Shown piece by piece: positions 1-6,515 of a stretch of 9,683 nt of DNA. The stretch lies in assembly GCA_023433225.1 (NCBI GenBank), contig JAEZDQ010000018.1, positions 1-9,683 on the forward strand, read 5' to 3'. This DNA comes from Bacteroidota bacterium. GTDB lineage: Bacteria; Bacteroidota; Bacteroidia; Flavobacteriales; Weeksellaceae. Under the pieces are notes generated by a model. The model did not search any database, was not told the DNA's origin, and was given only the letters and a program-made list of their open reading frames with translations. A program made the position numbers and the translations under genes. Numbering within the stretch: position 1 is the stretch's first letter; the number at the start of each line of letters is the position of its first letter.

Positions 1-92
1 CCATGGATGGTGCTCTGGTTTCCAATTTCGGGCCAAGGGTCGGCGAAGCCGCTTTGGAACTAAATAAAAAATTGATCGAGGCGACCCAATAA
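1..92 (+). CDS. hmuT: C-terminal end of heme ABC transporter substrate-binding protein (partial)
   Basis: Only the last 29 or so codons are present; the gene begins before the window. The frame through base 3 reads MDGALVSNFGPRVGEAAL and ends ATQ at a TAA at 90-92. The 'FGPR...AALEL' tail resembles the C-terminus of periplasmic heme-binding proteins of the HmuT type, which bind heme in the periplasm and pass it to the HmuUV transporter. The ATG at base 3 is an internal Met, not a start. The strongest support is position: it lies 22 bases upstream of a FecCD permease, followed by an ATPase and a HemS-type protein in the usual hmuTUV order. With so little sequence, another siderophore or cobalamin binding protein cannot be excluded. 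Confidence 0.6.
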   Translation, partial: MDGALVSNFGPRVGEAALELNKKLIEATQ

Positions 93-114
93 ACCAAGCC
101 CGGAAATTCATCAG

Positions 115-1149
115 ATGTCCAACAAACTAATCATTTACCTGGTTCTAAGTTCACTCTTGCTGATTGTTTTAGCAACGGTTGCTTTGTTCATGGGCGTTTA
201 TGATTTTGGTGGCAAATCTCCACTCAAGGTTCTGGTAGATATATTTTCCGGAAATCCCGAGGTTTCGGCAAGCGAGAAATTCGTGATTTGGGATGTGCGC
301 TTGGCAAGGATTCTAATGGCTATTTTGATTGGGAGCATCTTGGCCGTGTCGGGAACTGCCATGCAGGGAATGTTTAAAAACCCTTTGGCTACGCCCGATT
401 TAATCGGGATTACGGCAGGTGCCACTTTGATGGCGGCATTGACCATTGTGTTGGGTTCCTTTTTCCGAGATTATGTCCCGGAAATCATCCAACATTCTTT
501 GTTGAGCATCGCAGCATTCATCGGTGCATTATTAACGACTTTATTGGTTTATAAAATCTCAACGACGCAAGGAAAAACCAACGTCGTGATTATGCTTCTC
601 TCAGGAGTCGCCCTCAGTGCATTGGGTTTTGCAGTCGTCGGCTTTTTGATTTATTTGTCCAAAGACGAACAATTAAGGGATTTGACCTTTTGGAATTTGG
701 GAAGCCTTGGCGGTGCAACTTGGGAGAAAAACGGGATTTTATTGATTGTAATGCTCATTTCCTATTCGGTTTTGATTCACAAAGGAAAAGCCTTGAACGC
801 GATGATGCTGGGCGAAAAGGACGCAGAACATTTAGGCATTCCGGTGGAAAGAATCAAAAAGCAAATTGTGGTTTTAGTCGCTTTGATGGTGGGTGCTTGC
901 GTCGCGTTTTCAGGAACCATCGGCTTTGTAGGCTTGATTGTCCCTTATATTTTAAGGTTGATTTTCAAATCCAATTACCAAATCATATTACCCCTTTCGG
1001 CAGTCATGGGAAGCATTTTATTATTGGTTGCCGACACGGTCAGCCGAACCATTGTCGCGCCTTCGGAAATCCCCATTGGCGTTTTGACAGCCTTTATGGG
1101 CGCGCCGGTATTCATTGCCATCCTCATCCGATTTAAAAATTCAATGTAA
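115..1149 (+). CDS. hmuU: Heme ABC transporter permease, FecCD family
   Basis: A 344-residue inner-membrane permease, the usual length for the FecCD/BtuC family, which forms a homodimer and moves heme, iron-siderophore or cobalamin from the binding protein into the cytoplasm. Visible family marks are the N-terminal membrane helix (about residues 5-27), the conserved stretch GTAMQGMFKNPLATP (80-94), the cytoplasmic coupling region around MLGEKDAEHLGIP (231-243), SGTIGFVGLIVPY (266-278) and the C-terminal ADTVSR...EIPIGVLTAFMGAP block (306-331). The rest is highly hydrophobic, consistent with about ten helices. At 277-278 it has Pro-Tyr, where many relatives have Pro-His. Heme is inferred as substrate because the downstream genes are hmuV-like and hmuS-like. 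The stop codon overlaps the ATPase start by one base (TAATG), indicating translational coupling in one operon. Confidence 0.9.
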   Translation: MSNKLIIYLVLSSLLLIVLATVALFMGVYDFGGKSPLKVLVDIFSGNPEVSASEKFVIWDVRLARILMAILIGSILAVSGTAMQGMFKNPLATPDLIGITAGATLMAALTIVLGSFFRDYVPEIIQHSLLSIAAFIGALLTTLLVYKISTTQGKTNVVIMLLSGVALSALGFAVVGFLIYLSKDEQLRDLTFWNLGSLGGATWEKNGILLIVMLISYSVLIHKGKALNAMMLGEKDAEHLGIPVERIKKQIVVLVALMVGACVAFSGTIGFVGLIVPYILRLIFKSNYQIILPLSAVMGSILLLVADTVSRTIVAPSEIPIGVLTAFMGAPVFIAILIRFKNSM

Positions 1150-1928
1150 TGATCAAAGGACACCAAATCAATTATGCCCATAAAAAATACCACATATTAC
1201 ACAGTGTAGATATTTCCGTGCAGTACGGCGAATTCCTCGCGATTGTCGGCCCCAACGGAGCCGGGAAATCTACCCTTTTGAGCATGTTGGCCAATGAATT
1301 GGAAAACAAACACCCCCATTCCGTTTTGTTCAAAGAAAAACGATTCAACCAATGGGATTTGAAAGATTTGTCAAAAAACAAAGCCAAATTTTCCCAACAC
1401 AACACCCATGACATCCCCTTAATGATCAAAGACGTTGTGATGATGGGCCGTTACCCCTACTTCAATTCTACACCAAATGCCGTTGATGAGGACGCCATCG
1501 AAAACGCGATGAAGGAAACCGATGTCCTTCATTTAAAAAACAGAGAATACAATTCACTTTCGGGTGGCGAGAAACAAAGGGTTCATTTGGCCAGGGTCAT
1601 CGCCCAACTCAAGAACGACGTCAAACACAAACTCATGTTCTTGGACGAACCCCTCAATAATTTAGATGTAAAACACCAATACAAAGCCCTCCGCCTCATC
1701 AAAGAATTTACCGCCAATGCCAATACCGCCATCGTCGTTCTCCACGATTTGAACCTCGCTGCCCAATTTGCCGACAATGTATTGTTGATGAAAAACGGCA
1801 AAGTAGCCGCCCATGGCAATCCACACAAAGTTTTCAACGAAAAAACCATCAGCGAAACCTATAATTTCCCTTGCGCCATCTGCCCCAACCCCATCACCAA
1901 AAACCCCATGATTATTTTCGGCAACTAA
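1149..1928 (+). CDS. hmuV: Heme ABC transporter ATP-binding protein
   Basis: A 259-residue cytoplasmic ATPase that powers the adjacent permease. All nucleotide-binding motifs are intact: Walker A GPNGAGKST (34-42), Q-loop Gln83, signature LSGGEKQR (137-144), Walker B LMFLDEP (162-168), D-loop NNLD (170-173) and the H-loop His199 in VVLHDLN. The VVMMGRYPYF segment (96-105) just before the helical region is typical of the HmuV/FecE group. The start ATG shares its first base with the last base of the permease stop, so the two are co-translated. The next gene encodes a HemS-type heme protein, which favours heme over siderophore or vitamin B12 as the cargo. The coding sequence is noticeably C-rich compared with the permease. 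Confidence 0.92.
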   Translation: MIKGHQINYAHKKYHILHSVDISVQYGEFLAIVGPNGAGKSTLLSMLANELENKHPHSVLFKEKRFNQWDLKDLSKNKAKFSQHNTHDIPLMIKDVVMMGRYPYFNSTPNAVDEDAIENAMKETDVLHLKNREYNSLSGGEKQRVHLARVIAQLKNDVKHKLMFLDEPLNNLDVKHQYKALRLIKEFTANANTAIVVLHDLNLAAQFADNVLLMKNGKVAAHGNPHKVFNEKTISETYNFPCAICPNPITKNPMIIFGN

Positions 1929-1964
1929 CAATTTCACATTATACAATTTACATTATACACAACG
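1929..1964 (+). repeat. Short imperfect tandem duplication between hmuV and hmuS
   Basis: The 36-base spacer between the ATPase stop and the next ATG is mostly two near-identical AT-rich units: caatttcacattata at 1929-1943 and caatttacattata at 1944-1957, differing by one extra base. No Shine-Dalgarno sequence is visible before the ATG at 1965. The spacer does not look like a terminator, so co-transcription with hmuV is likely. The units may be slippage products or a remnant of an AT-rich intergenic repeat. Confidence 0.55.
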
Positions 1965-2996
1965 ATGAACACTACAATCCATACATTAAAAGAAAAATGG
2001 AACCAGCTCAAAGCAGCACAACCCCATTTGCGCATCCGTAACGCGGCCGATGCATTGGGCGTTAGCGAAGGCGAACTCCTCTCCACCAACGTCGGCGAGG
2101 GCGTAACGGTTCTCAAGCCCGATTTCGCGGGAATTTTGTCCCAAGTCGAATCATTAGGCAAAGTCATGGCACTCACCCGCAACGACGAATGCGTCCACGA
2201 ACGCAAAGGCGTTTACCTCAACGGCGATTTCAGCAGCCCCCATGCACAGCTGTTTGTGGGTGACGACATCGATTTGCGCATATTCCTTTCTCAATGGAAA
2301 TTTGCTTTTGCCGTGGTGGAAGGCGATAAAAAATCATTGCAGTTTTTTGGCAAAGACGGAACGGCCATTCATAAAATATACCTGACCAAAGACAGTAATC
2401 CTGAGGCTTTTGATGCATTGGTTGATGAATGTAAGGCAGATGAACAAAATCCGGGAATGGAAACGGAAGCAGTTGCGCCCAAACCGGCTGAAAAAGCGGA
2501 TCATGAAATTGATGTAGCCGGATTTCAAGAAGCTTGGAAAGAATTAAAAGATACCCATGCATTTTTCGGAATGCTGAATAAATTCGGCGTAAGCAGACTT
2601 CAGGCTTTACGCTTGGCTCCTGATTCAACTTTCGCAAAAAAGATTGACAACGAAAAGGTGGTCACCCTTCTGGAACAGGCTTCGGCACGTGAATTCCCGA
2701 TCATGGTTTTTGTTGGGAATCCCGGAAACATCCAGATCCATACCGGAAATGTAAAAAAAGTGATGTGGCACGGAAGCTGGATCAATGTGATGGATCCGAA
2801 CTTCAATTTACACTTGGACACTACAAAAATCGCTGAAACATGGGTCGTTAGAAAACCTACCGAAGACGGGATTGTGACTGCGGTTGAAGTTTTTAACAAA
2901 GAAGGAGACATCATTGTCCAGTTCTTCGGAAAAAGAAAACCCGGAATCCCGGAATTGGAAGAATGGCGTACTTTGGTTGCGGAATTGGGAAATTAA
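1965..2996 (+). CDS. hmuS: Hemin-degrading factor / cytoplasmic heme-binding protein, HemS/HmuS family
   Basis: A 343-residue soluble protein with the two-domain architecture of HemS/ChuS/HmuS, close to the usual family length of about 345. The family receives imported heme in the cytoplasm; some members degrade it and others store or shuttle it. The N-terminal half contains MALTRNDECVHERKG (68-82) and VGDDIDLRIFLSQW (98-111). A variable linker rich in Ala, Pro, Lys and Glu (about 163-182) joins it to the C-terminal half, which contains DTHAFFGMLNKFGVSRLQALR (196-216) and a highly conserved end including NVMDPNFNLHL (274-284), AETWVVRKPT and FFGKRKPG. His198 lies where the axial heme ligand is found in ChuS and HemS (inferred by motif, not aligned by computation). 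It is the last gene of the heme operon. Codon use looks more GC-rich in the first third than in the rest. Confidence 0.92.
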   Translation: MNTTIHTLKEKWNQLKAAQPHLRIRNAADALGVSEGELLSTNVGEGVTVLKPDFAGILSQVESLGKVMALTRNDECVHERKGVYLNGDFSSPHAQLFVGDDIDLRIFLSQWKFAFAVVEGDKKSLQFFGKDGTAIHKIYLTKDSNPEAFDALVDECKADEQNPGMETEAVAPKPAEKADHEIDVAGFQEAWKELKDTHAFFGMLNKFGVSRLQALRLAPDSTFAKKIDNEKVVTLLEQASAREFPIMVFVGNPGNIQIHTGNVKKVMWHGSWINVMDPNFNLHLDTTKIAETWVVRKPTEDGIVTAVEVFNKEGDIIVQFFGKRKPGIPELEEWRTLVAELGN

Positions 2997-3003
2997 ATTA
3001 TCA

Positions 3004-3028
3004 AAAAAGCCCGTAAACCGGGCTTTTT
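3004..3028 (+). terminator. Intrinsic terminator after the heme operon
   Basis: A perfect 10-bp stem, aaaaagcccg (3004-3013) with cgggcttttt (3019-3028), around a five-base taaac loop, starts eight bases after the hmuS stop. The A-run on one arm and T-run on the other let it work in either direction, but no gene converges on it from the right, so it serves the heme operon. Confidence 0.9.
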
Positions 3029-3125
3029 GATTGAGTCACCCCTTTTCCCGATGCCCCGGACAAAACCCGACTGAAACCTCCTTCACTTCCCGCCAAACCC
3101 GCCCGAATTCTCCGTCACCCTGATT

Positions 3126-3139
3126 CCGATAGCTATCGG
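3126..3139. repeat. Perfect 14-bp palindrome in a REP-like context
   Basis: The sequence ccgatagctatcgg is a perfect inverted repeat without a loop. It sits between 'gtcaccctga' (3114-3123) and 'gtcgaag' (3143-3149), which resembles the 'gtcaccctga...gtcgaag' intergenic repeats I recall from Bacteroidota genomes. That resemblance is from memory and was not searched. It could be a REP-type element or an inserted palindromic unit; a protein-binding operator is possible but not supported by a neighbouring regulator. Confidence 0.5.
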
Positions 3140-3152
3140 CATGTCGAAGAAA

Positions 3153-3173
3153 ACTTTTGACTTTTGACTTTTG
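3153..3173 (+). repeat. Three perfect tandem copies of acttttg
   Basis: Three head-to-tail copies of the 7-base unit acttttg occupy 3153-3159, 3160-3166 and 3167-3173. They lie between the palindrome and the 21-bp array, so this intergenic region carries two kinds of tandem repeat. The length is a multiple of the 21-bp unit downstream, but the sequences are not obviously related. Confidence 0.75.
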
Positions 3174-3197
3174 CCCTTTACCTTCAACATTCTCCCA

Positions 3198-3386
3198 CCA
3201 ACTACCCTTGAACTCCTGCCAACTACCTAATAACTCCTGCCAACTCTTTCCTCTTTCCTGCCAACTCTTTCCTCTTTCCTGCCAACTCTTTCCTCTTTAC
3301 TGCCAACTACTTCCTCTTTCCTACCAACTACTTCCTCTTTCCTGCCAACTATTTCCTCTTTTCTGCCAACTACCCCTGACAACTTG
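3198..3386. repeat. 21-bp minisatellite, nine units
   Basis: Nine consecutive 21-base units begin with ccaact (the last reads ccaactaccc) and most end in cctg or a close variant. Units start at 3198, 3219, 3240, 3261, 3282, 3303, 3324, 3345 and 3366. Units 3 and 4 are identical; 5 to 8 differ from them at one to three bases; 1, 2 and 9 are more diverged, the usual pattern for array edges. The + strand is pyrimidine-rich, with uninterrupted pyrimidine runs of about 16 bases in units 3 and 4. Because 21 is a multiple of three, frames stay open on both strands and give artificial 7-residue peptide repeats. I treat it as non-coding: it has no coding neighbours in frame and lies between a terminator and a gene start. 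Copy number is likely variable between strains. Confidence 0.9.
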
Positions 3387-3390
3387 TCAG
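3376..3390. repeat. Palindrome ctgacaa-c-ttgtcag
   Basis: A perfect 7-bp inverted repeat around a single central base overlaps the last, most diverged minisatellite unit. There is no T-run after it, so it is not a terminator. Its size and symmetry would suit a dimeric DNA-binding protein, and it lies about 125 bases upstream of the T9SS plug gene, but nothing in the window identifies such a regulator. Confidence 0.45.
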
Positions 3391-3474
3391 CGTGAATGAT
3401 AGAATGACCTTCAATTTGTTTCATTTAGACGCTTCGCCGACCATTCACAGCTCACGGTTTAGGTAATTTTGGAT

Positions 3475-3509
3475 TAACTTTTTTTTATCCGGGTATTTCT
3501 CTATTTTTG
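3475..3509 (+). promoter_or_regulatory. Candidate promoter elements for the T9SS plug gene
   Basis: Two matches or near matches to the Bacteroidota -7 box TAnnTTTG lie before the ATG at 3515: taactttt at 3475-3482 (one mismatch) and tatttttg at 3502-3509 (full match). The full match is only five bases from the start codon, so transcription from it would give a leaderless message or exclude the ATG. The upstream near match would leave a leader of about 25 bases. No well-spaced -33 TTG box is evident for either. This is a weak, pattern-only call. Confidence 0.3.
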
Positions 3510-3514
3510 AAAAT

Positions 3515-4666
3515 ATGAAATCAATTTCAATCCTCCTCCTTTGTTGCTTTTATACCATGTTGGCAGCACAGAAATATGCCGACGTCCTTCCGCCTGACAA
3601 CATCAAAACGGTTCAATTATTCAACCCCCAAACCAATGACCAGACCCCTCTGATTCGCTTGGGCGGCGAATACCTCATCTTGTCTTTTGACGATTTGAAT
3701 GCCGGTTTCCAGGAATACAATTACAAAATCGAACATTACAACGCAGATTGGACGCCCTCCGGGATTTTCCAATCCGAATTTTTGGACGGTTACAGCTCCG
3801 ATTACATCCGCACCTATCGGAATTCATTCAATACCTATCAAAATTACACCCATTACCAATTGGCAATTCCCAACCAAGACATGCGCTTAAAAGTATCGGG
3901 GAATTACGTGGTAAAAGTCTATACAAACGACGAAAACAACCCCGTATTTACCAGAAGGTTTGCGGTCTATGAAGAAAGAAAAGTCTTTCTGGGAATGCAG
4001 GCCGAGCGGGCCATCGGCAGCGGGAACCTCACCCAACGTGTCAACGTCCAGGTTACAAGTGCACAGATGAACTTAACCGAAACACCCGACGGCGCCACCT
4101 TATTTATCATGAAAAACAACAATTGGGAAGACAATTTGACCATTGCCAAACCACAGTTCATTCAAAACAACCAACTCACTTACAAAGACCAAAACAATCT
4201 TTTCGAAGGAAACACCGAATACCTTTGGTTCGATACCAAAACACTCGAAGCCCCTGCGCTGACAACTGAAAGGGTGTTCAGGCAGGACTCCCTTTACCAT
4301 ACGGTCATCCGTGCCGATTTCCGTCGACATAATTTAGGGTATTTTGATGACAAAGACGTGAACGGCGCATTTTACATCCGCAATGCCCGACTAATGGACC
4401 AGACCCTGTCCGGTTCCGAAGCGGATTATACTTGGGTGCATTTCGCACTCGATGAATTTGACGATGCCGGGGGAAGCAAAGAATTGTATATCGTCGGAGC
4501 ATTCAACAATTGGCAAATCACTCCCACTAACCGGCTCCATAAAACCGAGACGGGCTTCTGGGAAGTTTCCCTTTTGTTGAAACAAGGCTATTACAACTAC
4601 CAATATGCGGTTTACGATACCTCTACCAAAACCCTGAGCATGTCCGAAATCAACGGAAGCTTTTGA
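3515..4666 (+). CDS. Type IX secretion system plug protein (DUF5103), ended early by an in-frame TGA
   Basis: The visible frame gives 383 residues of a protein that matches the T9SS plug family, formerly DUF5103. Family members are periplasmic and associate with the SprA outer-membrane translocon, closing its pore. An N-terminal signal peptide is clear: MKSISILLLCCFYTMLAAQ, with likely cleavage near residue 18-19. Family-like stretches include YKIEHYNADWTPSGIFQSEFLDG (65-87), the region around NTYQNYTHYQLAIPNQDMR (105-123) and SGNYVVKVY. Near residues 319-350, ELYIVGAFNNWQ and the following stretch look like a carbohydrate-binding-module-like beta fold. The frame stops at TGA (4664-4666), right after NGSF. 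The same frame then continues for 32 more sense codons to TAA at 4763-4765, giving a total near 416 codons. This matches my recollection of family length, so the protein seems truncated by one codon change rather than naturally short. Confidence 0.85.
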   Translation: MKSISILLLCCFYTMLAAQKYADVLPPDNIKTVQLFNPQTNDQTPLIRLGGEYLILSFDDLNAGFQEYNYKIEHYNADWTPSGIFQSEFLDGYSSDYIRTYRNSFNTYQNYTHYQLAIPNQDMRLKVSGNYVVKVYTNDENNPVFTRRFAVYEERKVFLGMQAERAIGSGNLTQRVNVQVTSAQMNLTETPDGATLFIMKNNNWEDNLTIAKPQFIQNNQLTYKDQNNLFEGNTEYLWFDTKTLEAPALTTERVFRQDSLYHTVIRADFRRHNLGYFDDKDVNGAFYIRNARLMDQTLSGSEADYTWVHFALDEFDDAGGSKELYIVGAFNNWQITPTNRLHKTETGFWEVSLLLKQGYYNYQYAVYDTSTKTLSMSEINGSF

Positions 4667-4765
4667 CAAACCGAAAACTTGTACCAAGCCCTTTTTTACT
4701 ACCGTCCTTGGGGAGTACGCTACGATGTTTTGTTGGGATATGGGGAGGTGAATACGAGGAATTAA
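4667..4765 (+). pseudogene. Detached C-terminus of the T9SS plug gene after the in-frame TGA
   Basis: Directly after the TGA, in the same frame and with no indel, the sequence reads QTENLYQALFYYRPWGVRYD and on to a TAA at 4763-4765. The 'QTEN...YYRP.G.RYD..LG' pattern is what I recall for the end of DUF5103 proteins, where an aromatic residue usually precedes QTEN. There is no start codon or promoter of its own, so it would be translated only by read-through. The preserved frame and sensible residues suggest either a very recent nonsense mutation or a sequence error. Confidence 0.7.
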
Positions 4766-4787
4766 TTTATTCTGAGTTAATATTTTG

Positions 4788-4795
4788 TAACTTTG
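4788..4795 (+). promoter_or_regulatory. Probable -7 box for pruA
   Basis: The sequence taactttg is a full match to the Bacteroidota -7 consensus TAnnTTTG, 36 bases before the pruA ATG, leaving room for a leader of about 30 bases. The leader is A/T-rich with no Shine-Dalgarno sequence, as is common in this phylum. A convincing -33 TTG element was not found at the expected distance upstream. Confidence 0.5.
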
Positions 4796-4831
4796 TACCT
4801 TGATTTTTAATAAATTTTAAAGAAAATAAAA

Positions 4832-6463
4832 ATGCCAAAAGGAATCTATCAAGTCCCTTTCGTGGGCAACGAAGAAGTAAAATCCTATGCGCCCGGTTCG
4901 CCTGAACGCAAAGAGCTTCTCGCCACTTATAAAAAAATGTACCAAGAAGTAATCGAAGTGCCGCAGTACATCGGCAGTGAAAAAATATTCAGCGGAGATA
5001 AAAAACCGATTACGCCTCCGCACGACCACCAACACGTTGTCGGCTATTACCATGCCGGCAAAAAAGAAGATGTGACCAAAGCCATTGACGCCGCATTGAA
5101 AGCCCGGAAAAACTGGGCGGATATGTCTTGGGAAAACCGTGCAGCCATTTTCTTGAAAGCCGCCGATTTATTGGCTGGGCCTTATCGAGCGAGGATTAAT
5201 GCGGCAACCATGATTGGCCAATCCAAAAATGCTTTTCAGGCTGAGATTGATTCCGCCTGCGAATTGATTGATTTCCTTCGATTCAACGTGGAATTCATGA
5301 CCCAAATTTATGCCGACCAACCTATTTCTTCCGACGGTGTTTGGAACCGTGTAGAATACCGCCCGCTGGAAGGATTTACCTTTGCCATCACACCGTTTAA
5401 CTTTACCGCGATTGCCGGAAACCTCCCAACCTCCATGGCATTAATGGGGAATGTGGTGGTGTGGAAAGCCTCCGATAAACAAATTTACTCCGCACAGGTC
5501 ATTATGGAAGTCTTGCAGGAAGCAGGTCTGCCGGACGGTGTCATCAATTTGGTTTTGACCCGCGGAGCCGAAACGGCTAAAATCTGTATTGAACATCCTG
5601 ATTTCGCCGGAATCCATTTCACCGGATCTACCGAAGTATTTAAATCTTTGTGGAAACAAATCGGGGAAAATATCCAAACGCATAAAACCTATCCGCGAAT
5701 TGTGGGTGAAACAGGTGGAAAAGATTTTGTACTTGCCCATAAGTCTTCAGACCCGAAAGAAGTAGCAACCGCCTTGATCCGCGGTGCATTTGAATACCAA
5801 GGGCAAAAATGTTCGGCCGCTTCACGCGCTTATATTGCAGAAAGTATTTGGCCGGAAGTTCAGGATGAAATGAAAAAAGCACTGGAATCCATTACGGTTG
5901 GGAGCCCGGAAGATTTCTCCAATTTCGTAACAGCGGTTATCGACAAAAACGCATTCGACAAAATTACCGGTTATATTAAACGAGCCGAAGAAAGCGACGT
6001 AGCAGAGGTAATTTTTGGCGGGAAATCAGATGATAAAGCGGGGTATTTCATTGACCCAACCGTTGTATTAACTACCAATCCGAGGTATGAAAGTATGGTC
6101 GAGGAAATCTTCGGCCCGGTCTTGACTATTTATGTTTATGCCGACGATGATTGGGAAAAAACATTGGAACTTGTCGATACCACATCAGATTACGCCTTAA
6201 CCGGTGCGATTTTCGGAAAAGACAGGTATGCGGTAAACCAAGGCATCAAAGCTTTGGAAAATGCCGCGGGGAACTTTTACATCAATGACAAGCCCACCGG
6301 AGCGGTTGTGGGGCAACAGCCTTTTGGGGGTGCAAGAGCTTCCGGAACCAATGACAAAGCCGGTTCCGCAATGAATTTGTTGCGTTGGGTTTCGGTCAGG
6401 ACAGTAAAGGAAACATTTGTGCCGGCGAAAGATTACCGCTATCCTTTTTTAGCGAAAAATTAA
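4832..6463 (+). CDS. pruA: L-glutamate gamma-semialdehyde dehydrogenase (1-pyrroline-5-carboxylate dehydrogenase)
   Basis: A 543-residue cytoplasmic aldehyde dehydrogenase that oxidises glutamate gamma-semialdehyde (in equilibrium with pyrroline-5-carboxylate) to glutamate using NAD+, the second step of proline breakdown. The ALDH core is complete: ITPFNFTA (186-193) with the oxyanion Asn190, FTGS (263-266), catalytic base Glu293 in VGETGGKD, nucleophile Cys327 in YQGQKCSA, EEIFGPVL (424-431) and the PFGGARASG stretch (498-505). The N-terminal extension before the core and the overall length fit the stand-alone class found in Bacteroidota, not the PutA bifunctional form. No proline dehydrogenase is adjacent. 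The gene has its own likely promoter and a strong downstream hairpin, so it is probably a single-gene transcript. Confidence 0.95.
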   Translation: MPKGIYQVPFVGNEEVKSYAPGSPERKELLATYKKMYQEVIEVPQYIGSEKIFSGDKKPITPPHDHQHVVGYYHAGKKEDVTKAIDAALKARKNWADMSWENRAAIFLKAADLLAGPYRARINAATMIGQSKNAFQAEIDSACELIDFLRFNVEFMTQIYADQPISSDGVWNRVEYRPLEGFTFAITPFNFTAIAGNLPTSMALMGNVVVWKASDKQIYSAQVIMEVLQEAGLPDGVINLVLTRGAETAKICIEHPDFAGIHFTGSTEVFKSLWKQIGENIQTHKTYPRIVGETGGKDFVLAHKSSDPKEVATALIRGAFEYQGQKCSAASRAYIAESIWPEVQDEMKKALESITVGSPEDFSNFVTAVIDKNAFDKITGYIKRAEESDVAEVIFGGKSDDKAGYFIDPTVVLTTNPRYESMVEEIFGPVLTIYVYADDDWEKTLELVDTTSDYALTGAIFGKDRYAVNQGIKALENAAGNFYINDKPTGAVVGQQPFGGARASGTNDKAGSAMNLLRWVSVRTVKETFVPAKDYRYPFLAKN

Positions 6464-6477
6464 AATGAAATTCGACT

Positions 6478-6512
6478 AACCTGTCAGGCTCCAGAAACCT
6501 GACAGGTTTTTT
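6478..6512 (+). terminator. Intrinsic terminator after pruA, abutting the next start codon
   Basis: A perfect 11-bp stem, aacctgtcagg (6478-6488) with cctgacaggtt (6498-6508), and a nine-base loop is followed by a six-T run (6507-6512). It starts 15 bases after the pruA stop. The T-run ends only three bases before the ATG of the cation exporter at 6516, so the hairpin also occupies that gene's leader. Paired 'acctgtcagg/cctgacaggt' hairpins are, as I recall, a common dispersed terminator-like repeat in Flavobacteriia; I could not check this. Confidence 0.88.
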
Positions 6513-6515
6513 ATT

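Noticed and set aside
690..1136. Long alternative + frame within the permease gene
   Set aside because: It lies wholly inside hmuU in another frame, and the translation lacks any family resemblance; it is a shadow.
3198..3386. Possible CRISPR array
   Set aside because: The units are contiguous with no unique spacers, the period is only 21 bases, and no cas gene is present.
3157..3424. Open frames on both strands through the 21-bp array, giving 7-residue peptide repeats
   Set aside because: The repeat unit is a multiple of three, so open frames arise automatically. There is no recognisable domain, promoter or conserved start, and the peptides are low complexity.
4664..4666. TGA as a reassigned (sense) codon
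   Set aside because: Trp in the other genes is encoded by TGG, no other gene contains an internal TGA, and the E1 gene appears to end at TGA. A local nonsense change or sequence error is simpler.
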